Shown here piece by piece: positions 52,743 to 61,457 of a stretch of 64,000 nucleotides of DNA. The notes beneath the pieces are model-generated. The model had not been told where the DNA came from, did not search any database, and was given only the letters and a program-made list of their open reading frames with translations. Each line of letters begins with the position of its first letter. Positions within the stretch are counted from its first letter, which is position 1. The stretch covers positions 992,001 to 1,056,000 of the forward strand of contig OZ220706.1 of assembly GCA_965116695.1 (NCBI GenBank), in the 5' to 3' direction. Made by a program: the position numbers and the translations under genes. The stretch is from JAJDTT01 sp965116695 (lineage in GTDB: Bacteria > Acidobacteriota > UBA6911 > RPQK01 > JAJDTT01).

Positions 52743-54107
52743 ATGCAAGACTCGTTTGAACGGCTGACATCCTCGCTTCGCGGTTCTCAGACGCTGCGCC
52801 TCTTCCTGGTCGGGTTCCTGGCGCTGCTGCTCCAGATTCCCATCGAGATGATTGCGGAGCTGGTATCGGAGCGCCAGGAGAGGCGCCAGGAGGCGGTGGC
52901 CGAGGTTTCCTCAAAGTGGGGAAACACCCAAATCATCACTGGCCCGGCGCTTGTCGTTCCCTTCACCCATCTTTGGACCGAAGCCGCGGCCGGCGGTCAG
53001 GAAGTCACCCGCTCCGAGGTCCGGAATGCCATCTTTCTGCCGGAGCGGCTCCACGCTCGCGGCTCCATTGACACCGAGACTCGCCGTCGGGGGATTTTCT
53101 CCGTTCCCGTCTACCGGCTCGACCTCACGGTCGAAGGCGAGTTTGGACGTCCCAGCTTCTCCAAGCTGGGCGTGGAACCCGCGGAGGTCGACTGGGACCG
53201 AGCCTATCTGGCAGTGGGGATATCGGACGCGCGTGCAATCCAGAAAGAGACATCCGTGTCGTGGAACAGCCGGCGGATGTCATTCCTTCCGGGAACCGGC
53301 GCCTTCCTGGATGGAATTGCGGGTATCCACTCAGTCGTCGGCGTGGCGGACGCAATCGAGCGTTTCGATTTCTCTTTCCCGCTTTCTCTGAATGGCAGCC
53401 TCGGTCTCCACCTCACGCCCTTCGGGCAGCAAACTGCCGTCGAGCTCCAGTCCGACTTCATCCATCCCAGCTTCCAGGGCAACTGGCTCCCGGCCGAGCG
53501 CTCACTGTCGAACACCGGCTTCCAAGCCAAGTGGTCCATCCCGTCTCTTGGACGAAACTACCCGCAGGCGTGGCGAGCCGAGGCCGGGATGAACGAAGCC
53601 GTCGACGGCTCACGCTTCGGTGTCGAACTGGTCAATCCGGTGGACCACTATCGGATGGCGGAACGCAGCGTGAAGTACGCGTTCCTCTTTGTCCTTCTGC
53701 CCTTCGCCGTCGTCTGGCTGATTGAAGTCCTGGCCGGGGTTCGCGTCCATCCGATCCAGTACCTCATGCTGGGAGGCGCGCTCTGCCTCTTCTACCTGTT
53801 GGAGCTCTCACTGTCGGAGCACATCGGTTTCCCACTCGCCTACGCGGCGGCGAGCATTTCGATCATCGCATTGGTGGGAGCGTACTCGGCCGCAGTACTC
53901 CGCCATAAGCGGCTTGCCTTGCTCGTCCCGACCGGCGTCGCATTGCTTTACGCCTACCTCTATATTCTCCTTACGAACGAGGACTACGCCCTTCTCATCG
54001 GATCGCTGGGCCTCTTCGCCATCCTGGCGGCGATCATGTACGCCACGCGGCGCGTGGATTGGTACAAGACAGGTTCTCGACGTCAGGGATCCCGCCAATC
54101 TCCTTAG
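52743..54107 (+). CDS. creD: Cell envelope integrity protein CreD-like
   Basis: This 454-residue inner membrane protein starts with a membrane helix (LRLFLVGFLALLLQIPIEMI) and the family-typical ERQERRQEAVAEVSSKWG. A large periplasmic beta-rich part (about residues 60-300, with GPALVVPF, FLPERLHARG..D.E.RRRGIF.VPVY.) follows, and six helices close the protein (MAERSVKYAFLFVLLPFAVVWLIEVLAG..VHPIQYLMLGGALCLFYLLELSLSEH). This is the layout of CreD, whose function in envelope stress is poorly understood. No creBC genes are nearby. It is flanked by matching operator pairs on both sides. Confidence 0.88.
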   Translation: MQDSFERLTSSLRGSQTLRLFLVGFLALLLQIPIEMIAELVSERQERRQEAVAEVSSKWGNTQIITGPALVVPFTHLWTEAAAGGQEVTRSEVRNAIFLPERLHARGSIDTETRRRGIFSVPVYRLDLTVEGEFGRPSFSKLGVEPAEVDWDRAYLAVGISDARAIQKETSVSWNSRRMSFLPGTGAFLDGIAGIHSVVGVADAIERFDFSFPLSLNGSLGLHLTPFGQQTAVELQSDFIHPSFQGNWLPAERSLSNTGFQAKWSIPSLGRNYPQAWRAEAGMNEAVDGSRFGVELVNPVDHYRMAERSVKYAFLFVLLPFAVVWLIEVLAGVRVHPIQYLMLGGALCLFYLLELSLSEHIGFPLAYAAASISIIALVGAYSAAVLRHKRLALLVPTGVALLYAYLYILLTNEDYALLIGSLGLFAILAAIMYATRRVDWYKTGSRRQGSRQSP

Positions 54108-54172
54108 CGGTGGGAACCCGCCTCCCAAGACGCCATTGACACGAGACAACATGTATCAAGCCGGTCTAAGTG

Positions 54173-54207
54173 TGTCCGGAATCGGACAGACTGTCCGATT
54201 CCGGACA
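54173..54207. promoter_or_regulatory. Second pair of TGTCCG-N4-CGGACA palindromes
   Basis: Two 16-base palindromes, TGTCCGGAATCGGACA (54173-54188) and TGTCCGATTCCGGACA (54192-54207), start 19 bases apart. They lie between the ends of creD and the converging RDD gene, where no gene starts are visible. They match the site pair upstream of creD. Confidence 0.7.
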
Positions 54208-54230
54208 TTTCGTCGTAGCCACTTCAGGTT

Positions 54231-55709
54231 CTACCGGGGCCAATCGGACGGGACCCGGACCACGACGGTTCCCGCAATCTTGTCGTGCCAGGCCTGCCGC
54301 TCCGGATCCCAGAGGATCCAGAGCCAACCCAGTCCCACGACCAACGTCGAAAGGATAGTGGCGAGCCCCCGCACCGCCGCCTCGCCGAAGCGGACCGGTG
54401 CTCCGACGGTACGCACGATACGCAGGCGGCAGATGATGCCGCCGACGGTCGTTCCGCTCAAACTCCAGTGAGCGACGCGGTAGATCAACAGCAGCAGAAT
54501 CGTTTTTCCGCCATGAATCTCCAAAAGGTAGGTAACGAAGGCCACCATGGCGAAATCGATCAGGAGCGCCCCGATCCGGGTGAGGAATCTCGCGCGGGGA
54601 AACGTCGAGAGGTCCTCTGCGGGTGCCGGTTCATGCGGAGATGCCGTTTTCTCCGGGGGTTCCGTCGTTCCCGCGGCAGGCGGCTCAATGCCGGCTGGAA
54701 GCGGAGGCGGTGGGGCTGGGGACGGGGCGGCCGGATGCTCTTTCCTCAACCCCGCAAAGGCTTCGGTGGCCGCCGCGCCCAACGCCAACACGCCCAACAG
54801 GGACCATGCGACGAAGCCGAGAACCGGAACCATGAAGACCAGAGTGACCAAGGCAAATCCGATGATCAGCGACCGCGCCGCCTCGACACGGTTCTCCGGA
54901 AACTCCTCGGCCAGAATTCGGTTTCCGATCCACCGGGCAACGCCGACGCTACCCACGAGGCCGCCGACCAGAAGCAAGACCCAAAGGAATGGAATCAGCA
55001 CCAGCCCGATCACGGTCACCGTCAGCATCAGCGAGACCGGCGCGATCAGCAACACCACCAACATTCCCGCCAGACCCACACTCAGCGGCTTGTCCTCCAG
55101 AGCCTGTGCGCAGGCGTGGACCGAACCCGGGAAAACAAGATTGATCAGCAGGTACAAGACTGCCAGAATCCCGACCACAACCCAGATCCAGGAAAGACTG
55201 GGCACGATCGGGCGACCGATCAACAGTCCGTGGGTAAACCAGGGGATCATTTCGGCCAATATCCCGCCCCCAGGGATCGACCCGACAGAGACCTGCTCCC
55301 CGCCCGGTTCGAAGTTTGGGGGTACATCCACACCGCCGCCGAGAACCACCAAGTCTCCTCCGACGGTGGCTCCTTCCTCCACCTTGACCGTTCCCCCCAG
55401 GACCACTGCGTCGCCTTGGACGCGGGCGCTGCCGGCGAGTGTCGCTCCCCCGGCGATGACCACCATTTCCTCTCTGACCGTCCCTTCGATCCGTGCCATA
55501 CCCGAGATGACGACGAGCTCTCCGACCTCTTGGTCGCTGCGGAGAACGTAGCTTCCTCCGATCTTAACGACTTCACCGTCGTCACCGCCGATCTCGATCA
55601 CCCCCGGAATCGGCGGCGAATCCGGGCCGCGGAATTCGGCGCCACAGCCCGCGGACAAACCCACCAGCACCACCACCAAAAGTCCCGAAACTCCCCAAGC
55701 GATCTTCAT
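54231..55709 (-). CDS. RDD membrane protein with bactofilin-like beta-helix domain
   Basis: The protein has 492 residues from the ATG at 55709, which overlaps the upstream gene's stop (ATGA). The N terminus has a lipobox-like LSAGC (Cys 20). Residues about 35-140 are a short-turn beta-helix (repeats like IEIGG, VVISG, VVIAGGA, VVLGG, VVLGG) of bactofilin/polymer-forming type. Six hydrophobic helices and a Pro/Ala-rich linker (about residues 325-375) follow, then a C-terminal RDD domain (ARFLTRIGALLIDFAMVAFVTYLL...). It is the third gene of an ECF sigma factor operon, suggesting an envelope-stress role. Confidence 0.75.
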   Translation of the reverse strand: MKIAWGVSGLLVVVLVGLSAGCGAEFRGPDSPPIPGVIEIGGDDGEVVKIGGSYVLRSDQEVGELVVISGMARIEGTVREEMVVIAGGATLAGSARVQGDAVVLGGTVKVEEGATVGGDLVVLGGGVDVPPNFEPGGEQVSVGSIPGGGILAEMIPWFTHGLLIGRPIVPSLSWIWVVVGILAVLYLLINLVFPGSVHACAQALEDKPLSVGLAGMLVVLLIAPVSLMLTVTVIGLVLIPFLWVLLLVGGLVGSVGVARWIGNRILAEEFPENRVEAARSLIIGFALVTLVFMVPVLGFVAWSLLGVLALGAAATEAFAGLRKEHPAAPSPAPPPPLPAGIEPPAAGTTEPPEKTASPHEPAPAEDLSTFPRARFLTRIGALLIDFAMVAFVTYLLEIHGGKTILLLLIYRVAHWSLSGTTVGGIICRLRIVRTVGAPVRFGEAAVRGLATILSTLVVGLGWLWILWDPERQAWHDKIAGTVVVRVPSDWPR

Positions 55710-56161
55710 CGTCCAGCCTCCTTTTCCTGGAGCAAACGGGCCAGCGCCGCACAGAGCAACGCGCTCGCCATACCCAAAAACGCCATCACGAACATGAGAT
55801 GTCCGGCAATCGGTCCCAGAATCACGCGCCGCAAGACGCGCGCACTCTCCGCCACCGTGACAACCGCATCGGTGACGGCCACTATGCTCGTCTCCAACCT
55901 TCCGGTCCCCAAAAAATCGTAAACGCCAGCTCTCATATCCAGCAGGTGCCAAGCCAAACCGAAGAGTCCCAAGAGCAGCGCAATCGACACCATTTGGCCA
56001 ACCCAGGGCCATGCGATCCAAGGTTGGCCGTACCACGGACCCTGCTGCCGTCTCCGAATCTGAGCCATCACCCGCGGTGCCAGCGTCCGCGGCGCGCGCG
56101 GCGGCTGAAGTTCGGCCAGCCTTCGACGGGTCAGGGACTCCAAGTCATCGCGGTTCATCAT
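55706..56161 (-). CDS. Small membrane protein, probable anti-sigma factor
   Basis: This 151-residue protein starts at 56161 (or 56158). The first 40 residues are charged (MMNRDDLESLTRRRLAELQPPRAPRTLAPRVMAQIRRRQ). Two or three membrane helices follow (WVGQMVSIALLLGLFGLAWHLL, LMFVMAFLGMASALLCAALARLL). It overlaps the ECF sigma gene by 17 bases, the usual place of an anti-sigma factor. No HxxxCxxC zinc motif is seen, so it would be a non-zinc type. The role is inferred from position and topology. Confidence 0.55.
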   Translation of the reverse strand: MMNRDDLESLTRRRLAELQPPRAPRTLAPRVMAQIRRRQQGPWYGQPWIAWPWVGQMVSIALLLGLFGLAWHLLDMRAGVYDFLGTGRLETSIVAVTDAVVTVAESARVLRRVILGPIAGHLMFVMAFLGMASALLCAALARLLQEKEAGR

Positions 56162-56687
56162 CCGTCTCCATCAAGCGGCGGAGAGCCTGGCGGCCCCGGT
56201 GAATGTCGGTCTTGACCTTGGCCAGGGTGACGTCCAGGATTCCGGCGATTTCCTTATAGCTTCGATCCTCGAAATGAAACAGCACCAGAGGCACCCGCTG
56301 GTGAGGCGGCAGCCCACGAATTCCCTGCTCCAACCGCGCCTGCTCGCCGGAGCGTTCCAAGTCTTCGGCCTGCGATCCCGGCGCCACCAACCTCTCTTCG
56401 TAACTCCGTCCGGCCGCGGCTCGGTCGGACGAGCGCTGACTGAACAATCGCCAGCGAGCCCGATACCGGGAGAGATGGTTCAGGCACAGGTTCGTGGTCA
56501 CGGTTCGCAGCCAACCTCCCGCCGCGGGGTTGCCGCCCAGCCGGTCGAAGCGTTCGAACGCCCTCAGAAACACCGTCTGAGACACGTCCTCGGCTTCGCT
56601 CTCGTCCCCCAGCAACCGCACGGCGATGCTGAAGACCCGGTCCTGATGCTTGTAAACGAACGTCTCAAAAGCGCTGTTGTCGATCAT
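56145..56687 (-). CDS. ECF-type RNA polymerase sigma factor
   Basis: The protein has 180 residues from the ATG at 56687; an adjacent GTG at 56690 is also possible. It has region 2 (FVYKHQDRVFSIAVRLLGDESEAEDVSQTVFLRAFERFDRL, then GGWLRTVTTNLCLNHLSRYRAR) and region 4 (IRGLPPHQRVPLVLFHFEDRSYKEIAGILDVTLAKVKTDIHRGRQALRRLM), joined by a variable linker, with no region 3. It probably drives its own operon, including the membrane regulator and the RDD protein, in response to an envelope signal. Confidence 0.92.
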   Translation of the reverse strand: MIDNSAFETFVYKHQDRVFSIAVRLLGDESEAEDVSQTVFLRAFERFDRLGGNPAAGGWLRTVTTNLCLNHLSRYRARWRLFSQRSSDRAAAGRSYEERLVAPGSQAEDLERSGEQARLEQGIRGLPPHQRVPLVLFHFEDRSYKEIAGILDVTLAKVKTDIHRGRQALRRLMETDDEPR

Positions 56688-56861
56688 CACGCTCCGGCGG
56701 CTGGGGAATCATCTTCATATAGGAAACCCCGAAGGCCGGCGAAAGTTGCATTCGTTCGTCGAAATGCTTGATTCATACTCCAGACTTGAGATGATCTCTT
56801 CATCATATGCTCAGCGATCCGGCGGAGAATCCGGGTTCGCCGCCAAACGACGGGAGGCGCC

Positions 56862-58073
56862 ATGAACTGGACCAGATATCGGAGTTCCTATGGAGTTTTT
56901 CTCGGACTCGCCACCGCGAGCCTGACCCTCCAGGCCAGGGACCTGAAGTTCGAGGAACACCTCATCTCCAACGACTACACGTACGCCTACGCCGTGGCGG
57001 CCGCCGATCTGGACGGCGACGGCGACCTGGATCTTTCCAGCTCCGATTGCGGGACCAAGGGATCCCGCATCCACAACGCCTTCTATTGGTACGAGAACGA
57101 CGGGTCCGGCCAGTTCCGGCGCCACTACATCGCCAACGAGGACTGGCAAGGCCGTTACGAACGGCACCGGCTGGCCGACATCAACCAGGACGGGCGCATC
57201 GATCTGGTGGGGATCGACAATTTCTACGGCGACGTCTTCTGGTTCGAGAACCCGGGCAATCCGGCGCAGACCGACTCGTGGAAAAGACACTCCATCACCA
57301 GCGGCGGCCTCATGGGAGCCTACGACGTGGACGTGGCCGATCTGGACGGGGACGGCCGCCCGGACGTGGCCGCCTCCAGTTGGCGGCTGGGGAACAAGTT
57401 CACCTGGTATCGGAATCCCGGTCCGTGGCAGCACGAAGAGTGGCCTGCCCACGTCGTGGACGAAGGCCGGTTCGAGACCCGGATGATCCGCGCGGGAGAC
57501 TTCAACGGAGACGGACTGATCGACCTGGCGGGTTCGGCCCGGGTGGCCGGCATGGTCCTCTGGTACGAGAACAGCGGTCAACCGGCCGCCGGTCCCTGGC
57601 GGCGGCACGTCATCAGCCTCCGGCACCTGCCCATGCACGGGACGCCCGTCGACCTCGACCGGGACGGCGACCTGGACCTGATCATGGCGGGCGGGCTGCT
57701 GGGGAGAGATGCTCCCGACCGCCACTACCTGGTCTGGTACGAGAACCACGGGAAGCCCGGACGGGGCCACCGCTGGCGCATGCACAACATCCAGGAAGGT
57801 TTCTGGTTCGGCTTCGAGGGTGTCCCCCACGATCTGGACAAGGACGGCGACCTGGACGTGGTGGCCACCGGGTTCGGCCAGAAGGGGCAGATTGCCTGGT
57901 TCGAGAATACCGGAGATCCCAAGGGGCCCTGGAAGAAGCATCCCCTGAAGGAGCGCTGGATCCTGGGAGCCACCGTCATCGTGGCGGACATGGACGGGAA
58001 CGAGTGGCCCGACGTGGTCGCCGTGAACGAGCGGGGCCTCGAGTTGCGCTGGTGGCGGAACCTGGGTCCATAG
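56862..58073 (+). CDS. Secreted FG-GAP/VCBS-repeat protein
   Basis: This 403-residue protein has a signal peptide (about residues 1-26). It has five or six repeats with calcium-binding-like DxDGDGDxDL loops (ADLDGDGDLDLSSSD, ADINQDGRIDLVGID, ADLDGDGRPDVAASS, GDFNGDGLIDLAG, VDLDRDGDLDLIMAGG, HDLDKDGDLDVVATG, ADMDGNEWPDVVAV), each followed by a W/F-Y-EN strand. This forms a seven-bladed propeller as in VCBS/FG-GAP proteins. The binding partner or substrate is unknown. GGGAGG lies 4 bases before the start. Confidence 0.82.
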   Translation: MNWTRYRSSYGVFLGLATASLTLQARDLKFEEHLISNDYTYAYAVAAADLDGDGDLDLSSSDCGTKGSRIHNAFYWYENDGSGQFRRHYIANEDWQGRYERHRLADINQDGRIDLVGIDNFYGDVFWFENPGNPAQTDSWKRHSITSGGLMGAYDVDVADLDGDGRPDVAASSWRLGNKFTWYRNPGPWQHEEWPAHVVDEGRFETRMIRAGDFNGDGLIDLAGSARVAGMVLWYENSGQPAAGPWRRHVISLRHLPMHGTPVDLDRDGDLDLIMAGGLLGRDAPDRHYLVWYENHGKPGRGHRWRMHNIQEGFWFGFEGVPHDLDKDGDLDVVATGFGQKGQIAWFENTGDPKGPWKKHPLKERWILGATVIVADMDGNEWPDVVAVNERGLELRWWRNLGP

Positions 58074-58076
58074 GAG

Positions 58077-58219
58077 GGGGGACTTTTAGTCCCCCATTCG
58101 CCTGTGCTACGGCGCTGCTCGGCGGTAGGAGCGGGGACTGTTAGTCCCCCATTCTTCCGTGCCTGTTCCGTTTTCGACCGTACTCAAATGGGAAGAGCGG
58201 GGGTAGGAAAACCCCCGCT
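58077..58219. repeat. Three intergenic hairpins between converging genes
   Basis: Hairpin 1 has arms GGGGGACT (58077-58084) and AGTCCCCC (58088-58095). Hairpin 2 has GGGGACT (58133-58139) and AGTCCCC (58143-58149). Hairpin 3 has AGCGGGGGT (58196-58204) and ACCCCCGCT (58211-58219). The first two are near copies 56 bases apart. They may end transcription from both sides or be a REP-like repeat family. Confidence 0.65.
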
Positions 58220-58220
58220 C

Positions 58221-59963
58221 CTATCCCGCTCCGTCCGTCTCCGGTTCGTAGACCGGGTCGCCGCGATGGAGGCGGATGGCCACGCGAAGGGTCTGGTTCA
58301 TGGCCCTTTGCGTCGGGGCGTGGGCCGCCAGGTAACGGGCCGCGCCCACCATCACCAGATGCTTCTCCTCCGGATTTTCTGTCTCGCCGTATTGCCGGAC
58401 GGCCGCTTCCAGCATCTGGAAGGTGTGGAAGTTGGCGTCCTCCCGCATCAGGCTCTCGGTCAGGGCCGAGATGAGCGGGCCGCCGGACCCGCCCCCCTCC
58501 AGGTAGCTCCAGACCATCTGCCCGGCCCGGTCCGTCTCCTGCTGGTGGTTCATGAGTGTCAGGAGGCGGGACCGGATCGAATTCCCCCTCGATTCCGCAC
58601 CCGCCGAGGCCCGGCTTGATGGCAATCTTGCGGGCGGGATATTGAAGAAACGGTCCAGGTAGACCCGCATGGCTCCGTGAAACACGCCCCTCGTCAGATC
58701 GGGCGACTGGTTGCGTTTGAGCAGTTGATGCAGGGCGTTGGAATAGGTGAACGTGTGAAGGACGGCGATCCAGTCGGCCAGCTCGTTCTGGACGTGAAAG
58801 CGGACGATGCGCAGCGCCGCCGCATAGGCCACCGCCTGGGCCAAATGCACCGGTTGGGCGCCCCGGCGCAACGCCCCCAGCAGTGCCTCGACGGGGGTGT
58901 GAGGATCGTCGCTGAACAGGGCTTCGGTAAAATCCTTCGGCTTGGTCCAGATCTTTCCCTGCCCCGATTCCAGAGCTTCGGGAATCTGAGCCACGGCCTG
59001 CTGCAGTACAGGCACCAGATCGATGGGGTGCCGCCAGGGGTTCCTCTCCTCGCTTCGAACCGCCAGGCACAGAGGCTGGATCAGGGCGGGCAGCAAGCGG
59101 CCGGCATGTTCCCAGCCGATGCGGTCCAGCAATTCGAAGGCCTTGTTCACGAAGTCGATGACGTGGCCGCCGTCCAGGTAGACGTGGTCCGTGGCCGCCG
59201 CGCCCACCAGATCGGTCAACTGGGCGCTCGTCATCCCCTTGTGGACGGCGGTCAGCAGGCAGCGCTCGGCGCCCTCGGTGCTCCGGACCTCCACGAAGTA
59301 GCGGAACCAGCGCTTGAGGTGGCCCGCCGGGATCTCCTGATTTCGCAGGGGCGGAATCTCGAACTTGGGCGTGCGGCCGGCGCAGTCCCGGGCAATGTGG
59401 ACCAGTCCGTGGTACATGGGCGGGATCCGCTCCGTCCCCTCCAGGAGATCGCAGACGTTGGCCATGGCGCTGAGGATGGTGAGGCCGGAACTCCAGTCCC
59501 GGCGATGCCGGACGCCGTAGAGCGCGCCCTGCCGTGCGACCTCATCATGGGAGACGCCGCTGTGGTGCAGACCCACCACCGACTTGCCCATGATCAAGCT
59601 CAGGTTCTGCTCCATTCCCTCCTGGAGCCGCCGGCTCCAGCGCTGGACCGGATCGACCGGCGGCGGCGTGACGTCCAGATAGACCTCTCCCTCCCGGACC
59701 TCCACTCCGTAAGAGTCCACGTCGTCTGCGAACAGATTGAAGGTGCATCCGCTCACCAGGTCGAAGCGCGCATGGTGCCAGTAGCAGGTGAGGATGCCAT
59801 CCTCCACGGTGCCGCGGTGCAGGGGAAAACCCATGTGCGGACAGCGGTTGTCGACGGCACGCAGTTCTCCGTCGTGGTGGAAGATCACGATGGGAACCGG
59901 GCCCTTGGACACCACCACGGGACTCTTTGAACGAACTTCCTCCAGCGATCCGACATGAAGCAT
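58221..59963 (-). CDS. Rieske 2Fe-2S protein with a long C-terminal helical domain
   Basis: The protein has 580 residues from the ATG at 59963 (MLHVGSLEEV), with AGGAAAG just upstream. The N-terminal 105 residues are a Rieske ferredoxin domain with both cluster motifs, CPHMGFPLHRG (Cys 41, His 43) and CYWHHARFDL (Cys 60, His 63). The remaining 470 residues are mostly helical, contain many conserved-looking His and Trp residues (GGHVIDFVNKAFELLDRIGWEHAGRLLP, HAMR-type turns), and do not match the Rieske oxygenase catalytic domain. The function is unknown; the protein is unlikely to be a standard ring hydroxylase. It is divergent from the M19 pair. Confidence 0.75.
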   Translation of the reverse strand: MLHVGSLEEVRSKSPVVVSKGPVPIVIFHHDGELRAVDNRCPHMGFPLHRGTVEDGILTCYWHHARFDLVSGCTFNLFADDVDSYGVEVREGEVYLDVTPPPVDPVQRWSRRLQEGMEQNLSLIMGKSVVGLHHSGVSHDEVARQGALYGVRHRRDWSSGLTILSAMANVCDLLEGTERIPPMYHGLVHIARDCAGRTPKFEIPPLRNQEIPAGHLKRWFRYFVEVRSTEGAERCLLTAVHKGMTSAQLTDLVGAAATDHVYLDGGHVIDFVNKAFELLDRIGWEHAGRLLPALIQPLCLAVRSEERNPWRHPIDLVPVLQQAVAQIPEALESGQGKIWTKPKDFTEALFSDDPHTPVEALLGALRRGAQPVHLAQAVAYAAALRIVRFHVQNELADWIAVLHTFTYSNALHQLLKRNQSPDLTRGVFHGAMRVYLDRFFNIPPARLPSSRASAGAESRGNSIRSRLLTLMNHQQETDRAGQMVWSYLEGGGSGGPLISALTESLMREDANFHTFQMLEAAVRQYGETENPEEKHLVMVGAARYLAAHAPTQRAMNQTLRVAIRLHRGDPVYEPETDGAG

Positions 59964-60106
59964 CTTTCCTGTCCTCCCGCACCACAGCATACCCGAGCCC
60001 GCATTGGACCGGTTCCGGGCGCAACCGGACCGCGGTGCGGACCATGCCTTTCGCTGAATCTTCCGCTACACTTCCGGGCGGACCAGGATAAGGAGGCGAC
60101 TCATCC

Positions 60107-61414
60107 ATGCCTGCAAGTACAGATCCATTTCCCACCACGCTTGGAGCCGCGTTGGCCGGCCTGTTGTTGTGCGCGGCCTGCGCCGCTCCCGCTCCCGAGG
60201 CCCCGGAGACGGACCCGGTCACGGACATCCTCCAGCAGAACATGGTCGTCGACCCGGCGGTCACCACGCGGTTTTTCCGTTTCCCCAACGAGCGGGAAAC
60301 CCCGTTCGATCCGGCATCCCTTCTGGCGGAGGGGATCGACGTCGCCGTCCTGGGCATCGGGACGGTCACCGAGGCGCTCATCGTGGGAGACTTCACTCCC
60401 TACCTCTACACATCCCCCGAGCCGGGGCATGTCCTGGCTCGAAGCGTCTTCACCGGAGCCGACGCCGTCAAGCGTTTCCTCTGGGAAGTGGACGCCGTCC
60501 ACGAGACGGCCGCCGCCCACCCCAACGTGGGCCTGGCCCTCACCGCGGATGACCTGGAACGCTTCCGTGCGGAAGGCAAGCTGTCCCTCATGCTGGGGGT
60601 GGACAGTGGAATCGTGGTGGAGGACCTGGCCACCCTTCGCGTTTACCACAAGCTGGGACTCCGGCGCCTGGAGCTGGCTCACGCCTTCCCCGCCTCCTGG
60701 GCCGATGCCTGCTCCGGAATCCTGGACGACGACGACCTGGGACTGAACGACTTCGGACTGGAGGTGGTGCGGGAGTGCAACCGCCTGGGGATCCTGCTGG
60801 ACCTGTCCCACTCCTCGGACCAGACCATGCACGAAGCCATCGAGGCTTCAGAAAAACCGGTCATCGCGTCCCATTCGGGAGCCCGGGCCCTGGTCGACGC
60901 GGTCCGCAACCTTACGGACGATCTCATCGAGGCGCTGGCCCGAAAAGGCGGATTGATCGCGGTCGGAGCCTATTACGACCCCCAACACCTGGAAGCGATC
61001 CGGACGGTGGGGACCTGGACCGCTCAGGCCCGGATCGGAAACTACCTGGCGAAACAATATTCCGACCCCTTCCGCCTTGCCGCGGCCATCCGCGACCCCG
61101 CCGAGAAGCAGAAAGCGCTCCAGGTCTTGGGCCTGCCTCCTTTGACTCCCCTCCTGACGGTCCAACCCTACTCGGGACTCATCACTCACGGCTCCAACGT
61201 GGAAGGCACCCTGGACCACATCGATCACATCGTCAAGCTGGTGGGGATCGACCACGTGGGCATCGGGACCGACATCGACATGAACCGGGAAGACTACACC
61301 TGGCTCTACCGGCAGTTCGCGGGCGGCCTCCTGGAGCGGGGTTATTCGGTGGAGGAGATCGCCAAGATCCTGGGCGGAAACTTCCTGCGCGTGCTCCGGG
61401 CCAATGAGGGGTAG
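60107..61414 (+). CDS. M19 dipeptidase-like lipoprotein, copy a
   Basis: This 435-residue protein has a signal peptide with a Cys at 25 (LLLCAAC). The body matches the membrane dipeptidase (M19) fold, with ligands of the second metal site present: His 235 in LDLSHSSDQT, His 256 in VIASHSGARA and Asp 389 in GIGTDID. The N-terminal HxD motif of active dipeptidases is missing; the place reads VVDPAVTT (residues 47-54). The bridging Glu position reads GVDSG. The enzyme may therefore bind one metal or act differently. AAGGAGG lies about 10 bases upstream. It is the first of a tandem pair, 43 bases from copy b. Confidence 0.82.
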   Translation: MPASTDPFPTTLGAALAGLLLCAACAAPAPEAPETDPVTDILQQNMVVDPAVTTRFFRFPNERETPFDPASLLAEGIDVAVLGIGTVTEALIVGDFTPYLYTSPEPGHVLARSVFTGADAVKRFLWEVDAVHETAAAHPNVGLALTADDLERFRAEGKLSLMLGVDSGIVVEDLATLRVYHKLGLRRLELAHAFPASWADACSGILDDDDLGLNDFGLEVVRECNRLGILLDLSHSSDQTMHEAIEASEKPVIASHSGARALVDAVRNLTDDLIEALARKGGLIAVGAYYDPQHLEAIRTVGTWTAQARIGNYLAKQYSDPFRLAAAIRDPAEKQKALQVLGLPPLTPLLTVQPYSGLITHGSNVEGTLDHIDHIVKLVGIDHVGIGTDIDMNREDYTWLYRQFAGGLLERGYSVEEIAKILGGNFLRVLRANEG

Positions 61415-61457
61415 GCAGCGCCGGCCTCTCCCCATCAATCAAGGAGACGACTTTCCC

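Noticed and set aside
52579..52914. N-terminal extension of propeller paralogue 2
   Set aside because: It runs back through the operators and into the start of creD on the other strand; the ATG at 52578 has GGAGG and a signal peptide.
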